This document shows positions 1-8,075 of a DNA stretch of 64,000 nucleotides, in pieces. The notes beneath the pieces are model-generated. The model searched no databases, was not told where the DNA came from, and was given only the letters and a program-made list of their open reading frames with translations. The position numbers were made by a program, and so were the translations under genes. Origin of the DNA: Sphaerisporangium viridialbum (GTDB taxonomy: Bacteria > Actinomycetota > Actinomycetes > Streptosporangiales > Streptosporangiaceae); contig NZ_CP187232.1 in assembly GCF_049674955.1 (NCBI RefSeq), forward strand, positions 496,001 to 560,000. Direction: 5' to 3'. Position 1 is the stretch's first letter; the number at the start of each line of letters is the position of its first letter.

Positions 1-2
1 GC

Positions 3-365
3 CCCCACCCGCACGGCGGGCCGTGGCTCTGGCTCGGCGTGTTCGGAGCGGGGGTCTACGGCGGCTACTTCGGCGCCGCGCAGGGTGTGGTGCTGATCGG
101 GCTGCTCGGCATCTTCCTGGACGAGCACCTGCAACGCGTCAACGCCGCGAAGAACGTGCTGTCGCTGGTGGTGAACTCCACGGCGGCCATCCTGTTCGCG
201 CTGATCGCGCCCGTCGACTGGTGGGCCGTGCTCCTGGTCTCGCTGGGCTCGCTGGTCGGCGGGTTCCTCGGCGCGCGCGTCGGCCGCAGGCTGCCCGCCC
301 TGGTGCTGCGCGGCCTGATCGTGTGCGTCGGCATCGTCGCGATTATCAAACTGGTGTACGGCTGA
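3..365 (+). CDS. TauE/SafE family sulfite exporter, C-terminal part (5' end outside window)
   Basis: The frame is open from the left edge to the stop, so this is the C-terminal ~120 residues of a longer membrane protein. The peptide has alternating hydrophobic segments and the Gly-rich GVYGGYFGAAQGV stretch followed by NAAKNVLSLVVN, both typical of TauE/SafE (DUF81) permeases, which end with a last helix much like this one (LIVCVGIVAIIKLVYG). Family members are thought to export sulfite or sulfonates or to move other small anions; the substrate cannot be told from this fragment. A GTG at 39 is in frame but is almost certainly an internal valine. Confidence 0.8.
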   Translation, partial: PHPHGGPWLWLGVFGAGVYGGYFGAAQGVVLIGLLGIFLDEHLQRVNAAKNVLSLVVNSTAAILFALIAPVDWWAVLLVSLGSLVGGFLGARVGRRLPALVLRGLIVCVGIVAIIKLVYG

Positions 366-395
366 CCACACCCACAAGTGGGTATTTATCTGGAC

Positions 396-623
396 ATGAA
401 GGGTGACCGGGTCGAGATCGTCATAGACGCGGGCGATGCTCCGCGCACGTACGAGGTCGTGGCGACGAAGGCCGGGCGGCGGGTCGACGTCGCCACCCGG
501 AGAGGCCTCGTGGAGGTCAGCGAGGTGACCAGGAGCGGTACGGCCGTGCGGACCGCCCGCTTCATGGCGAGCCGCATCCTCGCCCTCGTCGAGTACCCGG
601 CCGCCGACCGCGAGGACGAATGA
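396..623 (+). CDS. small hypothetical protein (75 aa)
   Basis: Short soluble protein beginning MKGDRVEIVIDAGD, with a beta-rich first half and an amphipathic C-terminal stretch (TARFMASRILALVEYP). I do not recognise a family. The ATG at 396 is chosen over the GTG at 378 because an AT-rich TATTTAT lies 6-7 bases before it, the spacing expected of a leaderless transcript, and no Shine-Dalgarno is visible for either start. The gene lies 30 bp after the exporter and converges on the Rieske gene, whose stop is 3 bp away. Confidence 0.55.
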   Translation: MKGDRVEIVIDAGDAPRTYEVVATKAGRRVDVATRRGLVEVSEVTRSGTAVRTARFMASRILALVEYPAADREDE

Positions 624-626
624 GCC

Positions 627-1568
627 TCAGGCCTCGCGCGGACGGACCTGGACGATGCCGTCGCCCCTGATGTTGACCTCGAAGGCCGGCTGGGGCGCGG
701 TGGCGGGCCCGTGCACCACGGCGCCGTCCTCCAGGCGGAACGTGCTGCCGTGCCACGGGCAGACGACGCAGGCCTCGTCGTTCTCCAGCTTCAGCCGCCC
801 CTGGTGCAGCGGCCCCGCGAGGTGCGAGCAGCGGTCGGCGAGGACCTTCACCTGGGCGCCGTGCCGCAGGACGAAAAGGTTGATGTAGCCCAGCCGGCGC
901 GTGACCGGACGCCCGTCGGGCAGGTCCCACAAGCGGCACAGGTCGTGCCAGCCGAGCGGCACGAGGTGCGTCGTCGGCTCCGCGTGGGTCGGCCCGGCCG
1001 CCATGCGGTAGGCCAGGTGCCCGCCGAGGTAGCCGCCCAGGCCCGCGGCGCCGAGGCCGGCGAACGCCAGCGTGCGCCCCGCCTGGTGCCTCCCGGACAG
1101 CCGCATCATGAGCGACCCCGAGTAGAGCCCGAGCGCCGCCAGGTTGACCATGGCGTGGACGAATCCCACCCTCTGCTGCTCCAGGTGCAGCATCGACCAG
1201 TCGGTGATGCCCGCGGCGGCGGCCGGGATGGCGCCGGCGATGCCCGTGGCCAGCACGGCCCGGGACGCCCGGGGATCCACGTCGATGAGATCGAGCACCG
1301 CCGTCGCCGTCCAGCAGCCCAGGCTGATCGTCGCCAGCGGGGGGTGCAGCGGATGCCCGGTGGGCACGCCGTGCAGCATGTCCCTGAGCGCGCTCCCGGA
1401 CGGGAGCCTGCGCCGGATCGTCTTCGCCACCGGCACGACCACGCGGTCTAGCGCCCTCACGTGCTCAAGACGTTCGGTCAGGCCTACCGGAACCGACATT
1501 CGGCCGAAGCCGAGGGACTCCATGAGCGTACGGCGTCGCGAGTTGACGGCCTTCGAAGTTTCCTCCAC
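627..1568 (-). CDS. DUF2231 membrane domain fused to a Rieske [2Fe-2S] domain
   Basis: 313 residues. Roughly residues 60-200 hold several hydrophobic helices with the HPLHPPL motif near the start, characteristic of DUF2231 membrane proteins. The last ~100 residues form a Rieske ferredoxin fold with both cluster motifs intact: CSH at 247-249 and CPWH at 270-273. It is therefore likely an integral membrane electron carrier with its cluster domain on one face; partner and redox couple are unknown. The GTG start has GAGGGGG six bases upstream. An in-frame ATG at codon 16 or 24 would shorten only the unstructured N-terminus. Confidence 0.85.
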   Translation of the reverse strand: MEETSKAVNSRRRTLMESLGFGRMSVPVGLTERLEHVRALDRVVVPVAKTIRRRLPSGSALRDMLHGVPTGHPLHPPLATISLGCWTATAVLDLIDVDPRASRAVLATGIAGAIPAAAAGITDWSMLHLEQQRVGFVHAMVNLAALGLYSGSLMMRLSGRHQAGRTLAFAGLGAAGLGGYLGGHLAYRMAAGPTHAEPTTHLVPLGWHDLCRLWDLPDGRPVTRRLGYINLFVLRHGAQVKVLADRCSHLAGPLHQGRLKLENDEACVVCPWHGSTFRLEDGAVVHGPATAPQPAFEVNIRGDGIVQVRPREA

Positions 1569-1631
1569 TTTCGCCCCCTCTCGCCCTAGGGGACCTACCC
1601 CCCAGAACCGAAGAGAACACCGCGAAGGCGA

Positions 1632-2243
1632 CTACGCGCGGCTCCGGGCCAGGTGACCGCGGGCCACCGACAGCTCGACAATCTCGGCGGCGTAGTCGCC
1701 GAGGGCCGCTGAGCCCTCGCGGATGATCTCGACTTTCTCCATCACCTGATCGACGGTGACCCCGTGGCGCACCCAGCTTCCACCCTCGTTCTGATGGTTG
1801 GCCATCATCGGCGCCAGCCGGTCGAGAGCCCTCGCGAACCTCGCCTCGGGCGTCTTCCGCTCCTCGAACTCCTCCCACAGGGCACGCAGTGTGGTGGTCT
1901 GGTCCTCGGGCAGCAGGCCGAAGATGCGGTCCGCCGCGGCGCGCTCGGCCTTCTCCTGCAACTCGACCGCCGCGAGGTCGTAGATGAAGGTGTCGCCGGC
2001 GTCGATCTCGACGATGTCGTGCACGAGCAACATGGCGCAGACGCGGTCGAGGTCGGTGCCGGGTGGCGCGTGCTCGCCGAGGACCATGGCCAGCATCCCG
2101 AGGTACCACGAATGCTCGGCGTCGTTCTCCCTGCGGGAGCCGTCCATCAGGGTGTTGCGGCGGAGCACACGCTTCAGCTTGTCGATTTCCACGGCGAAAC
2201 CGACCTGGGCCAGCAGACGTTCCTTATCGGGCACGGTGGTCAC
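1632..2243 (-). CDS. HD-domain hydrolase, YfbR/HDDC2-like 5'-nucleotidase candidate
   Basis: 203 residues with the HD-family metal ligands: an early His in NDAEHSWYLGMLA, the HD pair in LLVHDIVEIDAGD, and a distal Asp in FARALDRLAPMM. This arrangement matches the HDDC2/YfbR group, metal-dependent phosphohydrolases that dephosphorylate deoxynucleoside monophosphates; the substrate here is inferred from family only. The GTG start lies seven bases after a TAGGCT -10-like hexamer on the minus strand and lacks a Shine-Dalgarno, so the transcript is probably leaderless. It is transcribed towards the Rieske gene with 63 bp between them. Confidence 0.75.
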   Translation of the reverse strand: MTTVPDKERLLAQVGFAVEIDKLKRVLRRNTLMDGSRRENDAEHSWYLGMLAMVLGEHAPPGTDLDRVCAMLLVHDIVEIDAGDTFIYDLAAVELQEKAERAAADRIFGLLPEDQTTTLRALWEEFEERKTPEARFARALDRLAPMMANHQNEGGSWVRHGVTVDQVMEKVEIIREGSAALGDYAAEIVELSVARGHLARSRA

Positions 2244-2250
2244 GCGCCAC

Positions 2251-2256
2251 AGCCTA
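2251..2256 (-). promoter_or_regulatory. -10 element of probable leaderless HD-hydrolase transcript
   Basis: TAGGCT on the minus strand ends seven bases before the GTG start of the HD hydrolase. No Shine-Dalgarno is present. Confidence 0.4.
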
Positions 2257-2303
2257 TTACCGGAAGCGCCCGGATTTGCCCAGGCCCGCGCCTTGACCCC
2301 CGA

Positions 2304-4484
2304 TCAGGCGGGTGCAAGCGTCACCGGCACCCCGTTGAACACCGCGTTTCCCGACAGCGGATCCACGATCGACTCGTCCGTCAGCGTGTTGGCGCTCACC
2401 CCGGCGTTCTTGGCCGCCACGAGCTGCGAGGTGCCCGCGTGGCCCCAGCCGTGGGGCAGGCTCACCACCCCTCGCATGATCGTGTCCGTCGGTTCGAGCC
2501 GTACGGTGAGCTCGCCGGCCGCCGACCGTACGACCGCCTGCTCGGCCAGCCCCAGCTCGGCGGCGTCCTGCGGGTTGATCTGCAGCGTGCAGCGGTTGGT
2601 GCCGCCCACCAGCGGCGCGACGTTGTGCATCCAGCTGTTGTTGGAGCGCAGGTGCCGCCGTCCGATGAGGACGAAGCCGCCGGCCTCCCTCGCGAGCGCC
2701 TCGCGGAGCCGTCCGACGTCGGCCAGGATCGGTTCTGGGGCCAGTTCGACGGCCCCTGAGGCGGTGCTGAGGATGCCGGGGAGCCGGGGCCGTAGCGGGC
2801 CGAGGTCGATGCCGTGCGGGCTCTCCAGCAGCCGCGCCAGGGACAGGTCATGGCCGTCGTCCCCGCCCCAGCCGCCGTACGGGCCGAGGCGCAGCATCGC
2901 GTCGAGGCGGAGTTCGGCCCCGCTGGAGCCGGTGAGCAGGGCTCGCAGCTCCGCCGGGTCGCGCCCTTCGACGGGTGACCCGGGCGTTTCCGTCGCCTTG
3001 CGGAGCATCTCGCCGAGGATCAGCTCGTCCAGGGCGGAGGGGTCGGCGCCCGCGCCCTGCCCGGACGCGATCATGGCGAGCCGCGCGAGTATGACCGCCT
3101 CGGTGGGCCGTCCCGGCTCCAGGGAGACCACGGGCGGCGAGTAGCGCGTGTAGTCGCGCACGGCGAAGCCCAGCAGCGCGAAGTCGTAGTGCCCCGCCTG
3201 CGTCACGCGCGGCGGAGGCAGGATGACGTGGGCGTGCCGCGTCGTCTCGTTCAGGTAGGGGTCGACGCTGACCATGAAGTCCAGGACGGCAAGCGCCCGG
3301 TCGAGCCGCGAGCCGTTCGGCGCCGACAACACCGGGTTGCCCGCGACCGTGATCAGCGCCCTGATGCGCCCCTCACCGGGCGTCTCTATCTCGTCGGCCA
3401 GCGTGGCCACCGGCAGCTCGCCGTTGGCCTCGGGCATGTGGCGCACGCGGCTGTGCCAGCGCCCGATGGCGTACGGCTTGCGCCGGCGCGGGCCCTCGGT
3501 GGCCGGACGGGGGAACATGGCGCCGCCTGGCCGGTCGAGGTTGCCGGTCAGCACGTTCACCACGTCGACCAGCCACTGCGCGATCGTGCCGAACTCCACC
3601 GTGCACGTGCCGATGCGTCCGTACACGGCGGCGGAGGGCGCGGCGGCCAGCTCGCGCGCCAGCCGTACGATCAGCTCGGCGGGCACCCCGCACGCGTCGG
3701 CGCAGGCCCCGGGGGTGAACGCCGCCACCGCCGCCTCGACCTCGGCCAGCCCGTTCACCGGCACGCGTACGTTCGTCAGCTTCTCGGCGAAGAGCGTGTG
3801 GGCGATGCCCATCAGCAGGTAGGCGTCCGTTCCCGGGCGGATGAAGACGTGCTCGTCCGCGAGCGCGGCCGTGCGCGTGCGGCGCGGGTCGACGACGACC
3901 AGGCGCCCTCCCCGCCTGCGCAGGGCCTTGAGGCGTCCTGGGAAGTCGGGAGCGGTGCAGAGCGAGCCGTTCGACTCCAGCGGGTTGGCGCCCAGCATGA
4001 GCAGGTACGCGGTGCGGTCGAGGTCCGGCACCGGGATCGTGAGCGGGTGGCCGAACATCAGGCCCGCGGCCACGTGCTTGGGCATCTGGTCGGCGGTGCT
4101 GGCGGAGTAGACCTGCCGGGTGCCGAGGCTGCGGATCAGCGGAGCGCCGTACAGCGCTCCAGCCATCGTGTGGGCGCTCGGGTTGCCGAGGTAGACGCCG
4201 CGAGCGGGGCCGGGAACGGCGGCGAGGCCGCGCTCGACCGCCTCGAAGGCCTCCGCCCAGCTTGCCTCCCGCCACTCGCCGCCCTCGCGGATCAGCGGCA
4301 CGCTCAGGCGGTCGGGATCCTCGTCGAGCCGGCCGAGGCTCGCGCCCTTGGGGCAGATGAACCCCTTGCTGAAGGGGTCCGCGTCGTCCCCTCGCACTCC
4401 CACCACGTGGTCGTCGTCGTCCAGGGTGATCGTGAGGCCGCAGACAGCTTCACAGAGCGGGCACGTTCGGTGCGCCGTACGCAT
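2304..4484 (-). CDS. molybdopterin-dependent oxidoreductase (formate dehydrogenase/nitrate reductase superfamily)
   Basis: 726 residues. The N-terminus MRTAHRTCPLCEAVCGL carries the C-x2-C-x3-C part of a [4Fe-4S] site, closed by the Cys in GFICPKG about 30 residues later. A long Mo-bis-MGD catalytic body follows, with GANPLESNGS and VVVDPRRTRTA-type pterin-binding segments, and a C-terminal molydopterin-dinucleotide-binding domain ending near LPHGWGHAG. There is no twin-arginine signal, so the enzyme should be cytoplasmic. The ATG at 4484 is fixed by an AGGAGGC Shine-Dalgarno just upstream; an upstream extension with no conserved sequence exists but is not needed. No electron-transfer subunit or cofactor gene is adjacent, so the substrate is open. 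Confidence 0.88.
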   Translation of the reverse strand: MRTAHRTCPLCEAVCGLTITLDDDDHVVGVRGDDADPFSKGFICPKGASLGRLDEDPDRLSVPLIREGGEWREASWAEAFEAVERGLAAVPGPARGVYLGNPSAHTMAGALYGAPLIRSLGTRQVYSASTADQMPKHVAAGLMFGHPLTIPVPDLDRTAYLLMLGANPLESNGSLCTAPDFPGRLKALRRRGGRLVVVDPRRTRTAALADEHVFIRPGTDAYLLMGIAHTLFAEKLTNVRVPVNGLAEVEAAVAAFTPGACADACGVPAELIVRLARELAAAPSAAVYGRIGTCTVEFGTIAQWLVDVVNVLTGNLDRPGGAMFPRPATEGPRRRKPYAIGRWHSRVRHMPEANGELPVATLADEIETPGEGRIRALITVAGNPVLSAPNGSRLDRALAVLDFMVSVDPYLNETTRHAHVILPPPRVTQAGHYDFALLGFAVRDYTRYSPPVVSLEPGRPTEAVILARLAMIASGQGAGADPSALDELILGEMLRKATETPGSPVEGRDPAELRALLTGSSGAELRLDAMLRLGPYGGWGGDDGHDLSLARLLESPHGIDLGPLRPRLPGILSTASGAVELAPEPILADVGRLREALAREAGGFVLIGRRHLRSNNSWMHNVAPLVGGTNRCTLQINPQDAAELGLAEQAVVRSAAGELTVRLEPTDTIMRGVVSLPHGWGHAGTSQLVAAKNAGVSANTLTDESIVDPLSGNAVFNGVPVTLAPA

Positions 4485-4566
4485 GGTCTGCCTCCTGAGT
4501 TCAAGGGACAAACCCATCTTTACCGCGCATGTCGATCGCAGGGAAGGGCGATTGTGGGCCGCAAAC

Positions 4567-4580
4567 CCTGAGAATTCAGG
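4567..4580. promoter_or_regulatory. inverted repeat CCTGA-N4-TCAGG upstream of the molybdopterin enzyme
   Basis: Perfect five-base arms about 85 bp upstream of the oxidoreductase start. A 10-bp tandem direct repeat (GTTGAGAACA on the minus strand) lies at 4640-4659. These are candidates for regulator or promoter contacts in the ~294 bp non-coding gap; function is unproven. Confidence 0.25.
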
Positions 4581-4639
4581 ACCGGCTTGGTACCGTGGTC
4601 CCGCGATCAGAGACGCCCTTCGATGGTTCTCGGATTCTG

Positions 4640-4659
4640 TGTTCTCAACTGTTCTCAAC
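4640..4659. repeat. two tandem copies of a 10-bp unit (TGTTCTCAAC)
   Basis: Exact 10-bp direct repeat in the gap between the oxidoreductase start and the catalase end. Helical-turn spacing suggests a possible activator or repressor half-site pair. Confidence 0.35.
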
Positions 4660-4730
4660 CCCCCGCCGGGCCGCGAGGTGGCAGCCTTCGGCCCGGCCTC
4701 TCGCGGCCGGAAACGGCCCAGGACGGCGAA

Positions 4731-4762
4731 AGGCCCGCCGGCACGGTTCGTACCGGCGGGCC
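4731..4762 (-). terminator. rho-independent terminator of the catalase gene
   Basis: The 10-bp arms GGCCCGCCGG and CCGGCGGGCC flank a short loop. On the minus strand the hairpin is followed by TTTCG, and it begins 17 bp after the catalase stop. Confidence 0.6.
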
Positions 4763-4778
4763 GCCGCTCATCCACCGG

Positions 4779-6227
4779 TCAGAGAACGCCCAGACCGTTG
4801 GCGACGCTGTCGCCGAGGTCCTTGTGGACGTTGGTCCAGTACTCCACGACGCGCTTCTTCATGTCGCCGGTGACCTCCGGCGCGGAGGCGTGGCCGACGA
4901 TGTTGCTCACGAGGTGGGAGCGGTCGGTGTCGGACAGGACGTTCTCCCACAGAGCGCGCGGCTGGACGAAGTCGTCGTCCTCCGCGTGCTTCTGGTAGGC
5001 GCTACGGATGATCTCGCCCGCCACCTGGTAGTTCTCGCCGGCGAAGAACGCCGGGTCGGCCGCGGGGCCGCCGGCGGTGTTCGGCGCGTACACCGGGTCG
5101 CCGGGGTTGCTGTAGCGCATCGCGCCGTCCTTGTTGTAGCTGTGGACGGGCGACTTGGGCTGGTTGATCGGGAGCTGAAGGTAGTTCGCCCCGATGCGGT
5201 AGCGGTGGGTGTCGGGGTAGGAGAACAGCCGGCCCTGGAGCATCTTGTCCGGCGAGGCCCCGATGCCCGGCACGAGGTTGGCCGGCTCGAAGGCGGCCTG
5301 CTCGACCTCGGCGAAGTAGTTCTCCGGGTTGCGGTCGAGGGTGAACCTGCCGATCGTGATCTCGGGGTAGTCGCCGTGCGGCCACACCTTGGTCAGGTCG
5401 AAGGGGTTGAAGCGGTAGTCCGCCGCCTCTTCGAACGGCATGATCTGCACGTTGACCGTCCAGGACGGGTGGTCGCCGTTCTTGATCGCGGTGTGCAGGT
5501 CGCGGATGTGGTGGTCGGCGTCCTGCGCGATCACGGCCCCGGCCTCGGCGTCGGTGAAGTTCTCCACGCCCTGGTCGGTCTTGAAGTGGTACTTCACCCA
5601 GAACTTCTCGCCGCTCGCGTTGTACCAGAGGAACGTGTGCGAGCCGAAGCCGTGCATGTGCCGCCAGCTCGTCGGCGTGCCGCGGTCGGTCATGAGGAAC
5701 GTGACCTGGTGGGCCGACTCGGGGGACAGCGTCCAGAAGTCCCACTGCATGTTGTGGTCGCGCAGGTTGGTGTCCGCGCGCCGCTTCTGGCTGTGGATGA
5801 AGTCCGAGAACTTCGAGGGGTCGCGGATGAAGAAGATCGGGGTGTTGTTCCCGACGATGTCGTAGTTGCCCTCGTCGGTGTAGAACTTGATCGCGAAGCC
5901 GCGCGGGTCGCGCTGGGTGTCAGGGCTGCCGAGCTCGCCCGCCACCGAGGAGAAGCGGATGAAGAGGGGGGTCTCCTTCCCCTTCTGGAACAGGTTGGCC
6001 TTGGTGTACTGGCTGATGTCCTCGGTGATCCGCAGTACGCCGTGTGCGCCGCCGCCCTTGGCGTGCACCACGCGCTCGGGAACCCGTTCCCGGTTGAACT
6101 GGGCCATCTTCTGGATGACGTAGTGATCCTGCAGCAGCAGGGGGCCGTTGGGGCCAACGGAGAGCGAGAACTCGTCGCTCGGCGCGGGAATGCCAGCGTC
6201 CGTGGTGGTGATGGGCCGGTCGGTCAT
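4779..6227 (-). CDS. katA: monofunctional haem catalase, small-subunit clade
   Basis: 482 residues, the usual size of small-subunit (clade 3) catalases. It decomposes hydrogen peroxide in the cytoplasm. Visible family features are ERVPERVVHAKGGGAHG with the essential distal His, the SVAGELGSPDTQRDPRGFAIKFYT block with the conserved NADPH/active-site region, the distal Asn in VGNNTPIFF, and the proximal haem-ligand Tyr in RLFSYPDTHRYRIG. The GGAGGACC Shine-Dalgarno lies just upstream of the ATG. It lies downstream of a Fur-type regulator on the same strand (gap of ~93 bp), the classical furA/catR-catalase arrangement. Confidence 0.97.
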   Translation of the reverse strand: MTDRPITTTDAGIPAPSDEFSLSVGPNGPLLLQDHYVIQKMAQFNRERVPERVVHAKGGGAHGVLRITEDISQYTKANLFQKGKETPLFIRFSSVAGELGSPDTQRDPRGFAIKFYTDEGNYDIVGNNTPIFFIRDPSKFSDFIHSQKRRADTNLRDHNMQWDFWTLSPESAHQVTFLMTDRGTPTSWRHMHGFGSHTFLWYNASGEKFWVKYHFKTDQGVENFTDAEAGAVIAQDADHHIRDLHTAIKNGDHPSWTVNVQIMPFEEAADYRFNPFDLTKVWPHGDYPEITIGRFTLDRNPENYFAEVEQAAFEPANLVPGIGASPDKMLQGRLFSYPDTHRYRIGANYLQLPINQPKSPVHSYNKDGAMRYSNPGDPVYAPNTAGGPAADPAFFAGENYQVAGEIIRSAYQKHAEDDDFVQPRALWENVLSDTDRSHLVSNIVGHASAPEVTGDMKKRVVEYWTNVHKDLGDSVANGLGVL

Positions 6228-6249
6228 CGCGCGGTCCTCCGGGTCGTCA

Positions 6250-6283
6250 TTGATGGAGTACGGCTGTTGATGGAGTACGGCTG
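6250..6283. repeat. 17-bp tandem duplication between fur and catalase
   Basis: TTGATGGAGTACGGCTG occurs twice in perfect tandem in the short gap upstream of the catalase Shine-Dalgarno. It may be a recent replication slippage or a duplicated regulatory element. Confidence 0.6.
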
Positions 6284-6320
6284 GTGCCCTGAACTCCGTG
6301 TGAAGTGCTGGGTGCGGCGG

Positions 6321-6737
6321 TCAGTCGCCTGGGGATCGGCAGCCGGGGCAGATGCCCCAATAGATCACGTCGGCCTCCTCGACCAGGAAGCCGGCGGCGT
6401 CCACGGGATCGAGACAAGGAGCCTCCCCGGTCGCGCAGTCGACGTCGGTTACCGTGCCGCACCGGCGGCAGACGAGGTGATGGTGGTTGTCACCCACCCT
6501 GGCCTCGTAGCGGGCGGGACTGCCCATGGGCTCGATCTTGTGGAGGAGCCCGGCTCGGTGCAACGCGTGCAGCCCGTCGTAGACGGCCTGGAGGGACACC
6601 TGGCCCACTCGGTCGCGCACACCGCGATGGATGGCGTCCACATCGAGGTGGTCGCCCTCTCGAACGGTGTGCATGATCGCGACTCGCGCCGCGGTCACCC
6701 GCAGCCCGGCGTCACGAAGTCGCTCGATATCACCCAC
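6321..6737 (-). CDS. Fur-family peroxide/iron-responsive repressor (FurA/CatR-like)
   Basis: About 138 residues. The N-terminal winged-helix segment reads RLRDAGLRVTAARVAIM...VSLQAVYDGLHALHRAGLL. The C-terminal metal-sensing domain has NHHHLVCRRCG (regulatory His cluster plus a CxxC) and a second CPGC near the end, forming the structural zinc site. By position it most likely represses itself and the downstream catalase. The start is uncertain: GTG at 6737 has AAGG at good spacing, while GTG at 6755 and longer forms remain possible. The longer forms would include the palindromic operator inside the coding region, which argues against them. Confidence 0.88.
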   Translation of the reverse strand: MGDIERLRDAGLRVTAARVAIMHTVREGDHLDVDAIHRGVRDRVGQVSLQAVYDGLHALHRAGLLHKIEPMGSPARYEARVGDNHHHLVCRRCGTVTDVDCATGEAPCLDPVDAAGFLVEEADVIYWGICPGCRSPGD

Positions 6738-6758
6738 GACCTGCACCTTAGGCACTAA

Positions 6759-6775
6759 ACCTGAATCATTCAAGT
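6759..6775. promoter_or_regulatory. Fur-type palindromic operator upstream of fur-katA
   Basis: The 17-bp sequence ACCTGAAT-C-ATTCAAGT is an inverted repeat with one mismatch in eight base pairs per arm. It lies ~20 bp before the chosen fur start and is AT-rich against a GC-rich background. It is probably where the Fur protein binds to autoregulate; the CapA gene is divergent from it. Confidence 0.6.
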
Positions 6776-6862
6776 AAAGGAATCCTCCCAGTTTGGCGAA
6801 TGTCGATCGCACTGGGGTGGCGGTGTCCATCTACGGGCGGAAGATGGCATGCTCTTGGAGCG

Positions 6863-8005
6863 ATGAGAAGTCACCCCGTCATGCCCGCGATGCCCACCCC
6901 GTCGAAGTCCCCCCTCGCCGGAGCGCGTGCCCGGCGTTTCGCCGCCGTCACGCTGGTGGCCTCGTTCGCCGCCGTGCCGGCCGCGGCGTGCTCGGCCGCG
7001 GAGTCGGCCGGCCCCGGGGCCAAGGAGACCGGTTCGTCCGCCCCCGCGTCGGCGGGTCCCAAGGACAAACCGCAACGCAAGCCGTTCACCATCTCCTTCG
7101 GTGGTGACGTGCACTTCGAGGGCGTGCTCAGGAACCGCCTCGCCGCCCCCCGCACCGCCCTCGGCCCGATCTCCTCGGTGCTGCGCCGGTCCGACCTGGC
7201 CATGGTGAACCTGGAGACCGCCATCACCACGGGCGGCACGCCCGCGCCGGGCAAGCAGTTCACCTTCCGCGCGCCTCCGGCCGCGCTCACCGCGCTCAAG
7301 GCGGCCGGGGTCGACGTCGCCTCCATGGCGAACAACCACGGCATGGACTACATGCAGAGCGGGCTGCGCGACTCCCTCGCGGCGATCCGCGCCTCGAAGT
7401 TCCCGATCGTCGGCATCGGCGAGAACGCCGCGGAGGCGTACAAGCCGTTCCGCAGGACCGTCAACGGCAACCGGGTCGCCATCATCGGCGCCACCCAGGT
7501 GCTGGACTCCGAGTTCATCCAGGCGTGGACGGCCACGAACACCCAGGGCGGCCTCGCCTCGGCCAAGAACGAGGAGCGGCTCATCCAGGCCGTCAAGCAG
7601 GCGCGCAAGACCTCCGACACCGTGATCGTCCATCTCCACTGGGGCACCGAGCTGCAGAAGTGCCCGAACCCCGCGCAGCTCGCGCTCGCGCCCAAGCTGA
7701 TCGCGGCGGGTGCCGACGTGATCGTCGGCGGTCACGCCCACATCCTGCTCGGCAGCGGCTACCTCCAGGGCCGCTACGTCAACTACGGCATGGGCAACTT
7801 CGTCTTCTACAACTCCGGCCCTGAGACCGGCGCGACCGGCGTGCTGACCTTGACGATCAACGGCAGGAAGGTGCTCAAGGACCAGTGGACTCCGGCGCGC
7901 ATCAACGGGGGCATCCCGATCCCGGTGACCGGCGCCGCCAAGCAGCAGGCCGTGACGAGCTGGAAGGCCCTGCGGAGCTGCGCGGGGCTGGAATCCAAGG
8001 CCTGA
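6863..8005 (+). CDS. CapA-family metallophosphatase-like lipoprotein
   Basis: 380 residues. The N-terminus has a basic patch, a hydrophobic core (RRFAAVTLVASFAAV) and a lipobox ending AAAC, so it is predicted to be a membrane-anchored lipoprotein. The mature part is a CapA/PgsA-like calcineurin fold: FGGDVHFEGVL (metal-binding Asp), NNHGMDY (Asn-His) and GGHAHILLGSG (His-x-His). CapA proteins take part in poly-gamma-glutamate capsule synthesis in bacilli, but actinomycete members are mostly uncharacterised and no other pgs gene is nearby. The start is uncertain among ATG 6863, 6881 and 6890; all retain the signal. Confidence 0.8.
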   Translation: MRSHPVMPAMPTPSKSPLAGARARRFAAVTLVASFAAVPAAACSAAESAGPGAKETGSSAPASAGPKDKPQRKPFTISFGGDVHFEGVLRNRLAAPRTALGPISSVLRRSDLAMVNLETAITTGGTPAPGKQFTFRAPPAALTALKAAGVDVASMANNHGMDYMQSGLRDSLAAIRASKFPIVGIGENAAEAYKPFRRTVNGNRVAIIGATQVLDSEFIQAWTATNTQGGLASAKNEERLIQAVKQARKTSDTVIVHLHWGTELQKCPNPAQLALAPKLIAAGADVIVGGHAHILLGSGYLQGRYVNYGMGNFVFYNSGPETGATGVLTLTINGRKVLKDQWTPARINGGIPIPVTGAAKQQAVTSWKALRSCAGLESKA

Positions 8006-8030
8006 GGCGGGCTTCCTTCACGTCCTAGCT

Positions 8031-8047
8031 TTGGACATATTGTCCAA
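8031..8047. promoter_or_regulatory. perfect 17-bp palindrome upstream of the hydrolase/SDR gene
   Basis: TTGGACA-TAT-TGTCCAA has perfect 7-bp arms and lies 29 bp before the start of the EphD-like gene. Size and symmetry suit a TetR dimer, and the TetR gene lies downstream of this same transcription unit, so it is the likely ligand. Confidence 0.65.
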
Positions 8048-8075
8048 CAGCCTTCCAGGGTGTGGAGTGGGGCGT

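Noticed and set aside
4587..6758. Long plus-strand open frame (over 700 codons) opposite the catalase and fur genes
   Set aside because: Its composition is that of an antisense shadow of a GC-rich gene; the minus strand carries clear catalase motifs and ribosome binding sites.
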